A stretch of DNA of 64,000 nt from Stictocephala bisonia. Lineage: Eukaryota > Arthropoda > Insecta > Hemiptera > Membracidae. A program made the position numbers and the translations under genes. This document shows positions 23,025 to 33,540 of this stretch, one piece after another; the stretch's first letter is position 1, and each line of letters opens with the position of its first letter. The DNA is taken from NCBI GenBank assembly GCA_035578905.1, contig JAQJVL010000030.1:3903767-3967766 (forward strand), read 5' to 3'. The notes beneath the pieces are model-generated. The model saw only the letters and a program-made list of their open reading frames with translations, searched no databases and was not told where the DNA came from.

Positions 23025-23060
23025 ATTCTATTCTATTCTATTCTATTCTATTCTATTCTA
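23025..23060 (+). repeat. (ATTCT)7 LINE tail
   Basis: Seven ATTCT units directly precede the right target duplication. This is the 3' tail of the nested LINE rather than an independent microsatellite. Confidence 0.9.
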
Positions 23061-25085
23061 TACTTGTGAAAATGCTCTAATGACTTCACGACTGCAAGTA
23101 GCTCTCTTCTGGTGACGCAATAATTCCTCTCTGCTTTGGATAGCGTTCTGCTGAAGTAAGCTATTACAGCTTCATGGTCGTCCTGAACTTGGGAGAGAAC
23201 TGCCCCTATACCCACATCGCTGGCGTCCGTGTCCACAATGAACTTCTCTCCGAACCGTGGGAACCCTAAGATTGGAGCGCTGCAAAGAGAAGTTTTAAGT
23301 GTCTCAAAAGCCTCACTAGCCTCCGGAGTCCACTCAAACTTACGTTGTTCTTCGGTGAGCTTGGTCAGTGGCTTAGCAATATCAGCATATCCCTTCACGA
23401 AGCGGCGGTAGTAGGTGCACAGTCCAAGAAAACTCCTCACCTCATGTTTGTTACGTGGGACAGGCCACTCCTTCACGGTGCTAATCTTCTCCGGGTCCAC
23501 AGACACTCCTTCGGACGACACTACATGTCCAAGATAGTTAACCTTATTCTTGAAAAGATTACATTTTTTTAGGTTTAACTTCAGGTTGGAAGAACGAAGC
23601 CTCTTAAAAACTTTCTCCAGATTCTGAAGATGGTCGTTAAACGTCTTCCCTAGGACTATGATGTCGTCCAGATACACTAGACAAGTTTCCCAAGTCAGTC
23701 CCCGTAGCACATTTTCCATGAGTCTCTCGAAGGTAGCTGGAGCATTGCAGAGTCCAAAGGGCATCACCGTGAACTGCCAAAGTCCGTTTCCATTCCCTAT
23801 GGAAAACGCTGTTTTCTCTTTGTCCTCCGGAGCTATCTCCACCTGCCAGTATCCGCTCTTCAAGTCCAGGGTCGAGAAGAACTTACAGCCTCCGAGAGCA
23901 TCCAGAGTGTCGTCAATCCGGGGCAAGGGATAACTGTCTTTCTTCGTAGCATTGTTCAGTAGTCGGTAATCCACGCAGAACCTGGAAGTCCCATCCTTCT
24001 TCTTTACTAGTACTACCGGCGAAGTCCATGGGCTGCTGGAGGGCTCAATCACTCCATCTTGCTCCATTTCTTTTATTTTTCGCTCTGCCACTTCTCTCTT
24101 CGCCCAAGGTAGTCTCCTAGGTATTTGACGGATTGGTCTAGCGTCTCCAACATCAATTTTATGTTGAACCACAATTGTCCTACCTTTTGGCCCCGTAGCA
24201 GTTTCAAACACATCTTGATACTCTGTTATTAGCCTAGCGACTTGCTTCGTTTGATCCAATGTCATTCCCCTGCATGCATCTCTTACAAACTCCGCTATGT
24301 CTTCTGGAAGGTTTTTATGGTCTGAAGAGATATTCCTATCAGCTCGTGAAACAGAAGAAACCGAAGAACATTTACCTAGGAGCCTACCTTGTTTCAATGC
24401 AACAGGATGGTCATTCAAATTCATTATACGGACTGGAACTTCCTTAGAAGATTTGAACAGTGTTTTTGCTACAAGTACCCCACGTCCAAGTTCCTCGTCG
24501 TTTATAACTGGTTCCAGCATTAAGTTCTGGCCTTCCGGAATAGTCTTGTCCATTTCTGCTCTGACGATCTTCTGAGTTCGAGGTGGCAGAGTGGCGTCCT
24601 TCAACAAGCGCACCCAAGAAGATAAATTCTTCCTATGCTGAAGAGCAACTTCCTCTCCCCCAATGGTCGTCACTCCTTTCCTGAGGTCTAACTGTAAGCC
24701 AAGTTTCGTCATCACGTCCATGCCGAGTATGACGTCCTCCTCAATGTCAGCTACAAGAGCGCGATGCTCAAGACATGCACCCCCGATGCAGAAGGTGGCA
24801 ACTGTCTCCCCGCGGACGCTGGCAAAGTCCCCAGTCGCAGTCTTCACTGTCCAGGTCGTCGGAGTTATTTTCATTGAGGAAGGACAAATATCTTCATTCA
24901 ATATCGTCATCGTTGCACCAGTGTCCAGCAAAAGGCTTCTGGGCTCCCCGTTTACCAATCCGTCTATGTAAAGGCTGTTGGTCTGACCTGACAAAGATGC
25001 TACGATGATGCTCTTAGCTGGGGCCTCAAGTTGCTGGGTTGACAGTTGCCCCTTCCCATCAACCCTTTTTAGTTTTCCTGCCTCT
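23048..25085 (-). CDS. pol: Gypsy Pol, protease-reverse transcriptase-RNase H (truncated by LINE)
   Basis: Counted from the first start-like codon at 24994 (TTG), it runs 648 codons. The aspartic protease is at about 24-93 (LLLDTGAT, with VILGMDV closing the fold). Reverse transcriptase is at about 310-490, with SRFCVDYRLLN, MPFGLCNAPATF and the catalytic YLDD at 441-444. RNase H starts at about 585 (VDTDASDVGIGAVLSQ, with E631 in RRELLAVV). The frame runs into the LINE tail and stops at 23048, so RNase H is cut. Upstream of 24994 the frame stays open past the gag stop. It is in the -1 frame relative to gag, so expression by -1 ribosomal frameshifting from Gag is likely, with no separate start needed. 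Confidence 0.93.
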
Positions 25086-26337
25086 GCCCCCGAGAGGCTT
25101 TACTCGGGCATTTACTTCGGGGATGGCCTAACTCTCCACACCCCCAACAGCGAATCTCCTTCTTCCGGTCCCTCAGGGCATCAAGCACTTTTCTTACGAT
25201 GTCTTCTATCTTCATAGGTTCTTCTTCCTCTGCGTAGACTCCTCGCAGACGTGCCTGGCCCCGGACGGATTGCTTTACGGCCTCAAACTCTAAGGCTTGC
25301 GTCAGGGCCTCGTTTAACGTGTTAGGCCGGGCCAACTTTACAGCCTGCTGCGTCTCAGCATCCCGCAGCCCATCGAGGAACCTTTCAATGGATAGGCTCT
25401 CGTAGACAGCTTCGTCCACTGTAGGATAAGCGCCCCTCACTAATCGTGCGATGTCAGCTTCGAATTCTTGAAGACTCTCATTGGACTTCTGGTGACGACT
25501 CCTGAGCTGAGATCTGTAGACCAGTTCCATGTGTTTATGTCCGAACCGCATTTCCAACCGTCTAATCAAATCTTCGTAATTCTGTCGCTCAGCAGGTGGA
25601 ACGGTGTGCAGTACGCTCAGAGCTTCTCCACGAAGTGAAAGGCACAACATGGACGCCTTCGCTGATGATGGCCAATTGTAGACAGCAGCGGCAGTCTCAA
25701 ACAAAGTAATAAAATCTTCCCAGGACATCTTTCCGTCGAAGGTTGGCAAACTTGCGTTATTTACGGGTGGACACACACTGGGCCGAGGTTTAAGACTGGG
25801 CGGTTGCTGTCCACTTCCTGACATCCCAGGTGGTTCGTTGCAGGTTATTGACTCCTTCCTCCCCTGAACTATTTCTTCTAAAAACCTAATCCTATCACCT
25901 AATTGCTTCGAACTGTCATCTAATTGTTTTTTAAATTCGTTCGAACAGTCATCTAATTGTTTTTTAAATTCGTTCGAACAGTCATCTAATTGTTTTTTAA
26001 ATTCGTCTTCAACTTGGCAAATTTTATAATTAAATTCTGTAGCTAACTCTTCCTTCAAGGTTTTACAATTACTATTTAGTTTTTCGGTTAAGTCATCTTT
26101 CACTTCTTTTAAGTCACTATGTAATTTCTCTGCATTTCTGGTAATCATAGACTTAAGTGAACTAGCTTCAGTTTCAAAAAGGAATGTTTCTGGATCATCC
26201 CCTGCTTCTAGCATTGCCTGCTTAAGTCTACTTACTAAAACTGATTTTGTTCCAGTATGATCTAAGTCCCTTTCTTCTAACTCCCGCTTTAAATCAGCCA
26301 CTTTTAAGTCTACTAACTTAACTCCACTAGATGCCAT
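25069..26337 (-). CDS. gag: Gypsy Gag with N-terminal SAP domain
   Basis: 422 codons from an ATG at 26337 just inside the leader. Residues about 8-42 (LKVADLKRELEERDLDHTGT..LVSRLK) have the LK-x-L-x5-L...G-x-K-x-L-x-RL pattern of SAP domains, DNA-binding helix pairs of nuclear proteins and unusual in Gag. Residues about 65-155 are charged and coiled-coil-like, with three tandem 11-residue repeats (EFKKQLDDCSN). A capsid-like retrotransposon Gag region follows (about 200-345; FDGKMSWEDFITLFETAA, then LRSRHQKSNESLQEFEADI). One CCHC zinc knuckle (C397, C400, H405, C410) binds RNA. Gag builds the particle; the SAP domain may aid nuclear or chromatin targeting, which is inference. Confidence 0.93.
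   Translation of the reverse strand: MASSGVKLVDLKVADLKRELEERDLDHTGTKSVLVSRLKQAMLEAGDDPETFLFETEASSLKSMITRNAEKLHSDLKEVKDDLTEKLNSNCKTLKEELATEFNYKICQVEDEFKKQLDDCSNEFKKQLDDCSNEFKKQLDDSSKQLGDRIRFLEEIVQGRKESITCNEPPGMSGSGQQPPSLKPRPSVCPPVNNASLPTFDGKMSWEDFITLFETAAAVYNWPSSAKASMLCLSLRGEALSVLHTVPPAERQNYEDLIRRLEMRFGHKHMELVYRSQLRSRHQKSNESLQEFEADIARLVRGAYPTVDEAVYESLSIERFLDGLRDAETQQAVKLARPNTLNEALTQALEFEAVKQSVRGQARLRGVYAEEEEPMKIEDIVRKVLDALRDRKKEIRCWGCGELGHPRSKCPSKASRGQRQEN
25916..26006 (-). repeat. 33-bp tandem repeat inside gag
   Basis: Three nearly identical 33-bp units (starting at 25916, 25949, 25982) encode the 11-residue coiled-coil repeats. The spacing keeps frame, so copy number can vary without breaking Gag. 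Confidence 0.92.
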
Positions 26338-26453
26338 CGTTCTTTTGCAAAACTACGTCTGAACAATATAGAATTACAGTAAATGAATTCAATAAACAGC
26401 TTAACAATAACTTTCAATAGATAAAAATATTAAACGTGTTGCTCAACAAATCT

Positions 26454-26471
26454 ATCCCACTTCTGACACCA
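26454..26471 (-). other. primer-binding site, tRNA-Leu
   Basis: The minus strand reads TGGTGTCAGAAGTGGGAT, one base away from the 5' LTR. It is complementary to a tRNA 3' end ATCCCACTTCTGACA plus CCA, which matches animal tRNA-Leu genes as I know them. Confidence 0.82.
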
Positions 26472-26472
26472 G

Positions 26473-27342
26473 TGTGACGTTTTTTTTATACGTCCTAATT
26501 TATAAATAATTAATCGCTATGTGGGTTTTACAAATAAGCAACACGATGTACTAAACAATTACTAAATTTATTAAATCTATAAAATCAACTTATTACAATT
26601 AAATGGATTATTTCCTTAACTTTAAAACTATTGTGAAAAGTATAATTTACTATTAGGCCTAACTGTTACAATTAAACTAATCTATAATTACAATCTTCGA
26701 TGGCATCAATAATTACAACTACTAATTGCAAAGTGACTTTACTAAATTCCTTTCTTTTAATTACAATTCCTAGCTCTATAAAGTGGCTTTCCTAGATTCT
26801 CTACTATTATTTACAATTACTAACTATAAAGTGACTCTACTAGATTCCCTACTACCTACAGTCCAATGCTAACAGTTCACTCACAGTTTCTTCAGTGTCC
26901 CTTCAGAAGTCGTCCACAAGTACCGCACTGCTCCTTCGTTGATCCCCACAACGAACCACTCACCGGTAACTTCTCCGTAGACCACTTCACTATACTCGGA
27001 CACTTCACTCGCACTGTAGAACTCGCTCACTGTCGCTGCAAACACCCGGGCTGTAGACTCACTGACTGACTGACTGACTGACTAGCGCTGGTATCCGGGC
27101 CGTATATATCACCTGCAGGTCTCCATCTAGAAGCTTCTTGAATTCCCCTGCGTCCGAAGTTCCATGACAGAGCTGGCTCGTCAACCCAGAAGATTCTAGA
27201 AGTCTATTGAAGAGGTAAAGGGGCGTTCATGCGTAAGCCATTGTGCCCCAAAGGTTGTAAACAAGCAGGGCAGGTGGTCAGCGACCCATCCATTACTTCC
27301 GCATCACCGGTTCCCAGGATGGAGACCACTCTGAATGTCACA
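26473..27342 (-). mobile_element. Ty3/Gypsy LTR, copy C (5' LTR)
   Basis: An 870-bp LTR with TGTGAC...GTCACA ends, lying upstream of leader, gag and pol on the minus strand. It is followed on the right by ATAC (27343-27346) and then by the same LINE-derived sequence that follows LTR A. No ATAC lies beside LTR B, so the LTR B-C element lacks a matching target duplication. Confidence 0.95.
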
Positions 27343-29390
27343 ATACCGTCTTTCTTGTCATTACTCTCCAATAAGAAAGAATGTCCTTAAAAAGCTAAGG
27401 ATGAGGATAGGATAGTAGTCTACTCTCCTATTGGTTGGCACTTCTGCTCAGCGGATCCAAATCTAGGGAGTTCCATATAAATTTGCAACGCTTTAAAATG
27501 TTTCCCTCCAATTGTTTGATTATTAAGTTAAAAATTCCACCGGTATAGAGCAACAAAAAAGGCCAAATAACACTGTAGGAAAATCTTCGTTGTACACCAA
27601 GAATATTCTAGTTCTTGCTGTCGACGCAGAAATAATGTTTACTCGAGTTTGAACGTTGTTTGCTAAGAAACTAAGAGGCCTCTGAACAACCCAATCACAC
27701 CATCGTTTTCCTCGTTTAACTGTACGCTATAGCTTGTGTAATTGTTATCCTAGTTGAAACAAAAAGTAGCGGAATTTAACTAGTTTTCACCGTTGCCCTT
27801 CCATTGTGTTTAAAAGTCTTACAAATATCACACTATTTTAATTAATTTAAAATTTTTTAGCCCAGATAATCAACATTTTATTTAGTAACATGCAGTGTAA
27901 ATTCTCAAAATAAGCCTTTCAATTGTTGTGTAAAATATATTGAAGTTTGCAGCTCTAATTTTACAGAAAATTTATCTTGGTTAAAAAAATCACAATTTTG
28001 AGAATGTCACAATTCAATAAAATTGTTCTAACATGTATTTAAGAGTGGAGTTGGGGATGAATTATCCTCATCCATAATTCCTCAAAAAACTCTTAAACCT
28101 TTCCTCTTCAAAATGGTGGCCAACATACTTTTCTTGAATGTTCTACCCTTAATTTACTACAATATTTGACAAAATATCATTATATTTTATTTTGACATTC
28201 CAAACTTAAATTAATTCATTTTTCTGAAGTCACGCATTTAAAGAACATATGCATATCTTAGGCGTAAACTATAAACTAATAACAAAAATAAAAAACAAAA
28301 TTGACAATACACACAGATATTAAGCCTCCCTTTAATACAACACAGGGCTGTTATTACTGTACTTATGAACTTGGAGATTTAAACTCAGTCTTAATTTAAG
28401 AACTCATCAACTGTGTACAGTTCTTTTTCTATTGAAACCCTATTTAGTAAGATGAAGATTTTATCTTTCTATTCTTTCAGTTCAACAGGCAATTTATTAA
28501 ATAAAAGGATTCCCCCATACGATAGTATCTCAGCAAGAGTAAGGCGATGCTTCGGAGTGCGGAAGTTACCACCATGCCTAGTTGGAAACCTGTAAGTCCC
28601 ATCAACAAAAAAGAACAAAAAAAATCATGAAGATTTTTCAAAATCATCAAAATCGCTCTATCATATAGAGCGGAATATTCCCCTGTATGAAGTTAATTCG
28701 GAAGTCCCAAAAAAGTTCGGATGGCTAACTTTTGTTCGGTAAATACTTGGTAATCAAGTGAAGATCGTCTCCACACCTCGATCACATAAGACATCGCTGA
28801 AGCGGAACATTCATGGTAAACAATTTCCAACGCCTCAGGATTCAGAATAGAGTATAATGTACAAAGGACAACAAATGTTCGACTTAATGATGCAGAGTTC
28901 TGAAATGTGAAAGAACTAGGAAAACCCACTGATCACTTTCAATCCAAAAAACTTTATTGAGGAGCCAATAACTCGTTCGGTCCAAATTTGTCTAGTGAAA
29001 CTGATTGAGGGTTTTTATCATGAGGTAAACACTGTAAACAGAGAGTTTTGCCAAGATTAAGTATTATTCCTACTTATCCAGTTTTGTAATTCAAGAACAT
29101 ACACCGAAACCATAGTTTGCAAACTATCATCAGGATCACCAAATAACAGCGTGATGTAATCTACATACATTATTTTCTTTGCTTTGGGAAGACTAGTGAA
29201 AACATTTTGGAGAAAAAGAACAGGCCCTAAAATACTTCCTTGGGGGATAACAAACTTCGTTCCCAGCAGATCTGATTGAATCCCTGACTTTTCCTCACAG
29301 CGTTGCCTATTTGAGAGCTATGATTTAAACCAAGCCAAGAGACACCCCTTACACTTGTATTATATCATATCAGATCACTCCATCATCTAC
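27343..29390 (-). pseudogene. degraded LINE segment X' next to LTR C
   Basis: Second copy of segment X. It extends further 5' than X: beyond 29300 the minus strand still reads LLAWFKS-LSNRQ and then IPQGSILGPV (about 29217-29262), ordinary LINE reverse transcriptase motifs. The minus-strand stretch 28693-28929 (LNPEALEIVYHECSASAMSY, LAIRTFLGLPN) is the region after the active site. Compared with X, the first about 330 bp (27343-27676) and the last about 300 bp (from about 28960) are almost identical, while the middle carries many substitutions and indels. Inactive. Confidence 0.82.
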
Positions 29391-30189
29391 CCAGGTTCAG
29401 TTCTGACTTGTCTCATTTCATTTGCTGTAAAACTATTTGGTCAATGTTGTCAGTTGTTGTAGTAATATAAACTGACACAAGTTGATACTTTGTAACCTAC
29501 GTCATTACAAATTGAACGTAAAACAAATTTACAATTTTATGACGATAATTAACCGACTTAACCAAAAAAAGTTTTAACTAATGATGAAGGTTGTGTCCGC
29601 TCTGTTTCCCCCAACAGCCCGCGCAGACCGCAAATTTACACACCTCCTACACCATTAGCGTTCATGCAGTTTTATTTATCCACTTCATTTCGTCACCAAT
29701 AAACATTTAATGACATCATTATCAGGTGGTTAACGCTCCCCGCCGTTGCGATAACCCGACCGACCTGTTTCTCGCATCTACACAATCATAAATCTCCCGA
29801 ATTAGGCAGTATTTTTGTCTGGAATACAGGCAGGTCGCAATAATTCTGTTCCCGGACTGTCCAGTTGGTTTACAACAGCACCTCGGAGACCGATGGCCCG
29901 TTCAGGCCCTGCGGGGCATCTCCACTCCGGAAGTCGTTCGTTTGGGGATTCTTTTGTTACGTAAAAGGTTGTAATCTCCGTCGTAAAAAATGGTTTGAAT
30001 TATTTTACGACCTTTGCTGTATAACTGCTTGTAGGCCGATTTATAAACAAACATCTTCACGTTAGAATTTAAGTTAACAACTAACGCTTCTATTTTTTCC
30101 TGTTTACAGAGATAAAAAATTAAGTCACACGTTTTGCAAAAAATATATCGCTAATATTATTAGTGAATAGTGTTTATTACTAACAAATA
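29391..30189. other. spacer with non-repetitive segment 29590-29900
   Basis: 29590-29900 has balanced composition and no copy elsewhere in the window (CAACAGCCCGCGCAGACCGC, TTCATGCAGTTTTATTTATC). It looks more like conserved non-coding DNA than a transposon, but this is a visual impression. Confidence 0.35.
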
Positions 30190-30665
30190 TATAGCTCGGC
30201 ACTAATGGTGCAGTGCTGTAACCCAGCTACTTGGAGATATACAGTTGTGGAGATTGTAGATGATAGACTACATACTCGGCCCTCTTTAACTTAGAGAACA
30301 TCTTCTTAATGGTTGCCATCTACGTGGACACTATTGTCCATATTGACCGGTAGTCAGTGTCCGGATGCTGTATCAGGCTTGTCTATTACCACGTGGTTCG
30401 GATTCCACGTAAATCTTTGGTCTCTCAGTGGTACCGGTTCATTTACACTAACAATCGTAGAGTCTACGACCCTGTATAACCAGTTAAATCAAATCTGCTG
30501 GTTCGTTTACTCTACCGATCGTTAACTCTGCTTAGTTGACCTGGTTATTGGGTTAACCAGACTAGATAAATGGCTCCTTTTAAGGAACAGTCTGCCTTAG
30601 TAACAAAGACTACACTCGTTCGCCGCCATATTCGTCCATGTTTCTAAACTCGGTGTCTTGGTAAT
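30190..30665 (+). repeat. dispersed repeat family R, copy 3 (longest)
   Basis: Begins near GGTGCAGTGCTGTAACCCAG, includes GTTGCCATCTACGTGGACAC and the core ACGTGGTTCGGATTCCACGT (about 30391), and ends with the SINE-like tail (CACTCGTTCGCCGCCATATT, CTCGGTGTCTTGG). It gives the best view of the block order of the family. Confidence 0.78.
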
Positions 30666-32150
30666 TAATAATAATGAACATATGAGTTCGTGCTTTGCCA
30701 AGAGTAATTCTACTAACTGTGCATGTTGGGTAGTGTTAGCAATGTCAACATAAGTAAACATAAAATTAAAAAGGAAGATTTAATTTTAGGCGACAATTTC
30801 CTTCAAACTAAGCCGATTCCAGCTTTACAATACCCCTTATGAAAAGGTTTGTCCCATATCCCCTCATTTCAGTTTTTATGAAACCTATTTTGTTAATGTT
30901 CTAGCATTCTACTATGACCCTTTTCATAGACAGTTTTCAACAGCTGATCACTGTCAACATGTTGACTTAGATTTGAACCAAGTTCCATTTAAATGTAACC
31001 AAGTAAACTATCAATTAGTTATCAAACTTATTTTACATATTGTATATCCATTATTGGTATGTTTCACAAACAATACAACAATTTTGTTTTACGTTCATCA
31101 CTAGAAAATAAATCAAATTACAGAATATGTAGTGTCTTGAATCCTTATCGTTACTTATAATAACAAATTTGGTAACAATTTCATCAATATACCTACCAGA
31201 GTTCACCAATCAGCTATACCAGAGTTGTATTAAAATCAATTAAATAAACTAATAATAGAAAAAAATTAGGACATATTATACAACCTTAAAATTAAAAACA
31301 TCGCTAATTCATAAAATGAATAGTTTTGATACTTTATATAAAATTGAGATGTTTTAATCAGTTGAGGATCGATCATAGATAGTTTTAGACTGTACTAAAT
31401 AAATATATAAAACATGATAACAAAATTCCACATTTGAAAAGCAACGAATCAAATAACTTACAACAAAACAAACTTAAAAAAAAATTGATAGTATAAAATC
31501 TCACCACAAACCGTTAACCAATACATCGACAAACAAAAATATAAATTATTTTTTGCCAAGACTAGGAAAATTAACAATTCTTGAATTGTTCATGAGTTGG
31601 GTGTAAAAAATTATTCACAATTTAATCATCCGATCAGTATTTAACAAAGACACTCTGTTTAAACTCTGAAGTAAACTCTGTCCCCTGACCCACCCACCCC
31701 ACACGTGCCCCACCTACGTCATAAATCTGCTGGAGTACCCGGCGTATACATTCTCCAGATGTCGCCACTCCTATTTGCACCACAGTCAGATACACCTAGA
31801 TAACGTCCGCTATTAATTATATCACTTTTTGTTTGCAATACATACAAGGCCTGAATGGACGCCCCAGGAGGGGGTCGGGGCTCCTAGGGCGCGAGCCCCG
31901 ACTGACTTATGGGTTAGGGCTTTGTCCACTGTCTTCCTTCCCCCGGGCTCTTCGGACCATCTCTAGACTAAAGAGTGTGAGATCAGTGTTTTTGATATGA
32001 TTAAGTGTTTTTTGTACAATCCCAAAAGTGTGGCCGTCCCCAAGGAGTTGCTGGAAGTTAATAATTACAATGAAGCTGTACCACAGAGAAGAAAGATACA
32101 TAGGTCGCATTCGAAAGTGCGCTGAATGTGTGTCGAGTAGTTAGTTCTCC
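30666..32150. other. AT-rich spacer with GC-rich end
   Basis: 30666-31670 is AT-rich with nothing recognised. 31670-31960 is GC-richer (CCACCCACCCCACACGTGCC, then CCAGGAGGGGGTCGGGGCTC) without a recognised gene. Confidence 0.4.
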
Positions 32151-32255
32151 AATTTGCCATGCAATGGCAGCACCTTGTCAGTCTTTCCTTTATTCCTCCC
32201 AACCCCATAAGGAAGCGACCTCTGTATCTTTCTTCTCTGTGGTTATACTGTGACT
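32151..32255. repeat. partial copy of the CGACCTCTGTTTCTTT element
   Basis: Contains GCAGCACCTTGTCAGTC and GCGACCTCTGTATCTTTCTT then CTCTGTGG, matching the right half of the element at 48113-48351. Confidence 0.5.
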
Positions 32256-32336
32256 AATGAAACAACGTGTCCGACGGAGTTGTAACGCTTCCACAATTTT
32301 CTAACACAAACTTTGCACTTCAATTCTTCGTTAAAG

Positions 32337-32850
32337 AAATATGTGTGTGTATGGGTGGGTGGGTCGGTAACACTGCACGTGTATGGGTAGGTGGGTAAGA
32401 CAATACCACTGTTCGTGTATTGGTGGGCGGGTGGGTCGATACCAATGCACGTGTATGGGAGAGCGGGTAAAACAATACCACTGTTCGTGTATTGGTGGGT
32501 GGGTGGGTCGATAACACTGCACGTGTATGGGTAGGCGGGTAAGACAATACCACTGTTCGTGTATTGGTGGGTGGGTGGGTCGATACCACTGCACGTGTAT
32601 GGGAGAGCGGGTAAGACAATACCACTGTTCGTGTATGGGAGTGCGGGTGGCTCGATACCACTGCACGTATACGGGAGAGCGGGTAAGACAATACCACTGT
32701 TCGTGTATTGGTGGGTGGGTGGGTCGATAACACTGCACGTGTATGGGTAGGCGGGTAAGATAATACCATACACCATACCATACGTACAGTGGTATTGACC
32801 CACCTGCCCACCCATACATGTACAGTGGTATTGACCCACACCACCAAACA
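32337..32850. repeat. minisatellite of 36/72-bp units with an orientation switch
   Basis: Units of 72 bp each consist of two related 36-bp halves, one with GTTCGTGTATTGGTGGGTGG and one with CACGTGTATGGGTAGGCGGG. About six repeats run left to right. At 32762-32785 the orientation flips, and the last about 70 bp read CCCACCTGCCCACCCATACA, the reverse complement. The unit length is divisible by three and lacks stops, so all three minus frames stay open for 170-220 codons. That is a property of the repeat, not evidence of a gene. Confidence 0.93.
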
Positions 32851-33540
32851 TACACACACAGTTCGTCAATTCATGTTTACAAAAGTCTATTTCAATTTTC
32901 AATCAAACAAGTTCAGATATTTCAACAATTTTTCATCCATATCAGGTAAATTTATATTCATAGTAATAATAAATATAACAACAATTTGAATAGAATACAT
33001 TCTTAAATTTTATCACAGTAGAAATCTAATATGAAGTAAACTGTATATGAAGTAAACTGTATATGGTCCAACTTATTATGTACAATGTATAGAAAATATA
33101 AATTTCTACTAATAATATTATTGATGTATTTAATTTTTAACTAATGTCCTGTTAATATCGCAATGAATAGTGTCGTAGTAGCAATAGGATAATTTTATTA
33201 ATAAAATTATCCTAATTTAACAATTAAATGTAACTGAACACAATACAATAAATGATAGTTTGATATTTATTTAAATTTTTTTAGCTGTATAGTAAATTTG
33301 TTTTAAAGCAATCTCTGTTATGGTCAGTGAAATGTTTTTTATATAATTTTATTTACATAAATTAGTGGGATGGTAGTAATTATCGATTACACGTCCCCAG
33401 ATTGAACCGAGTCTTGAACTTGTCGACGTAACAAACAAACCCGACCAACTGAAGACGCTTCCATAGTCCTATTGCCATTTCCCAAACTACCAAGCCAAGG
33501 GTAGTCGACAGTTCTATTGTATACATACAATCTTACCGTC
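32851..33540. other. AT-rich spacer with possible recursive splice site
   Basis: No gene. At 32945/32946 a pyrimidine-rich run ending CATATCAG is followed at once by GTAAAT, the arrangement of a zero-length exon. A duplicated 14-mer AAGTAAACTGTATA lies near 33035-33065. Confidence 0.35.

Larger units (their letters stand above)
20902..23060 (+). mobile_element. 5'-truncated LINE nested in the Gypsy pol gene
   Basis: TACTT is repeated at 20897-20901 and 23061-23065, giving a 5-bp target duplication around a 2159-bp insert. The 3' end has a short untranslated region with GCAATAAAAAAATT and a tail of seven ATTCT units (23025-23060), typical of CR1/Jockey-like elements with microsatellite tails. 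The endonuclease part is absent, so the copy is 5'-truncated and dead on arrival. It interrupts RNase H of the host Gypsy. Removing the insert joins Gypsy codons on both sides, confirming a single insertion event younger than the Gypsy copy. Confidence 0.95.

Noticed and set aside
25005..25217. Plus-strand open frames over gag, pol and integrase
   Set aside because: Shadows of the minus-strand coding regions; no domains.
15909..27069. Identical 67-codon plus-strand open frame at 15909, 18818 and 26866
   Set aside because: It lies antisense inside the three LTR copies and ends in a (CTGA)n run. Its recurrence reflects the LTR, not a gene.
32243..32902. Three overlapping minus-strand open frames of 174-219 codons
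   Set aside because: All three frames are open because the minisatellite period (72 bp) is divisible by three and the unit lacks stops. The peptides are rotations of the same Pro/Thr/Tyr-rich repeat.
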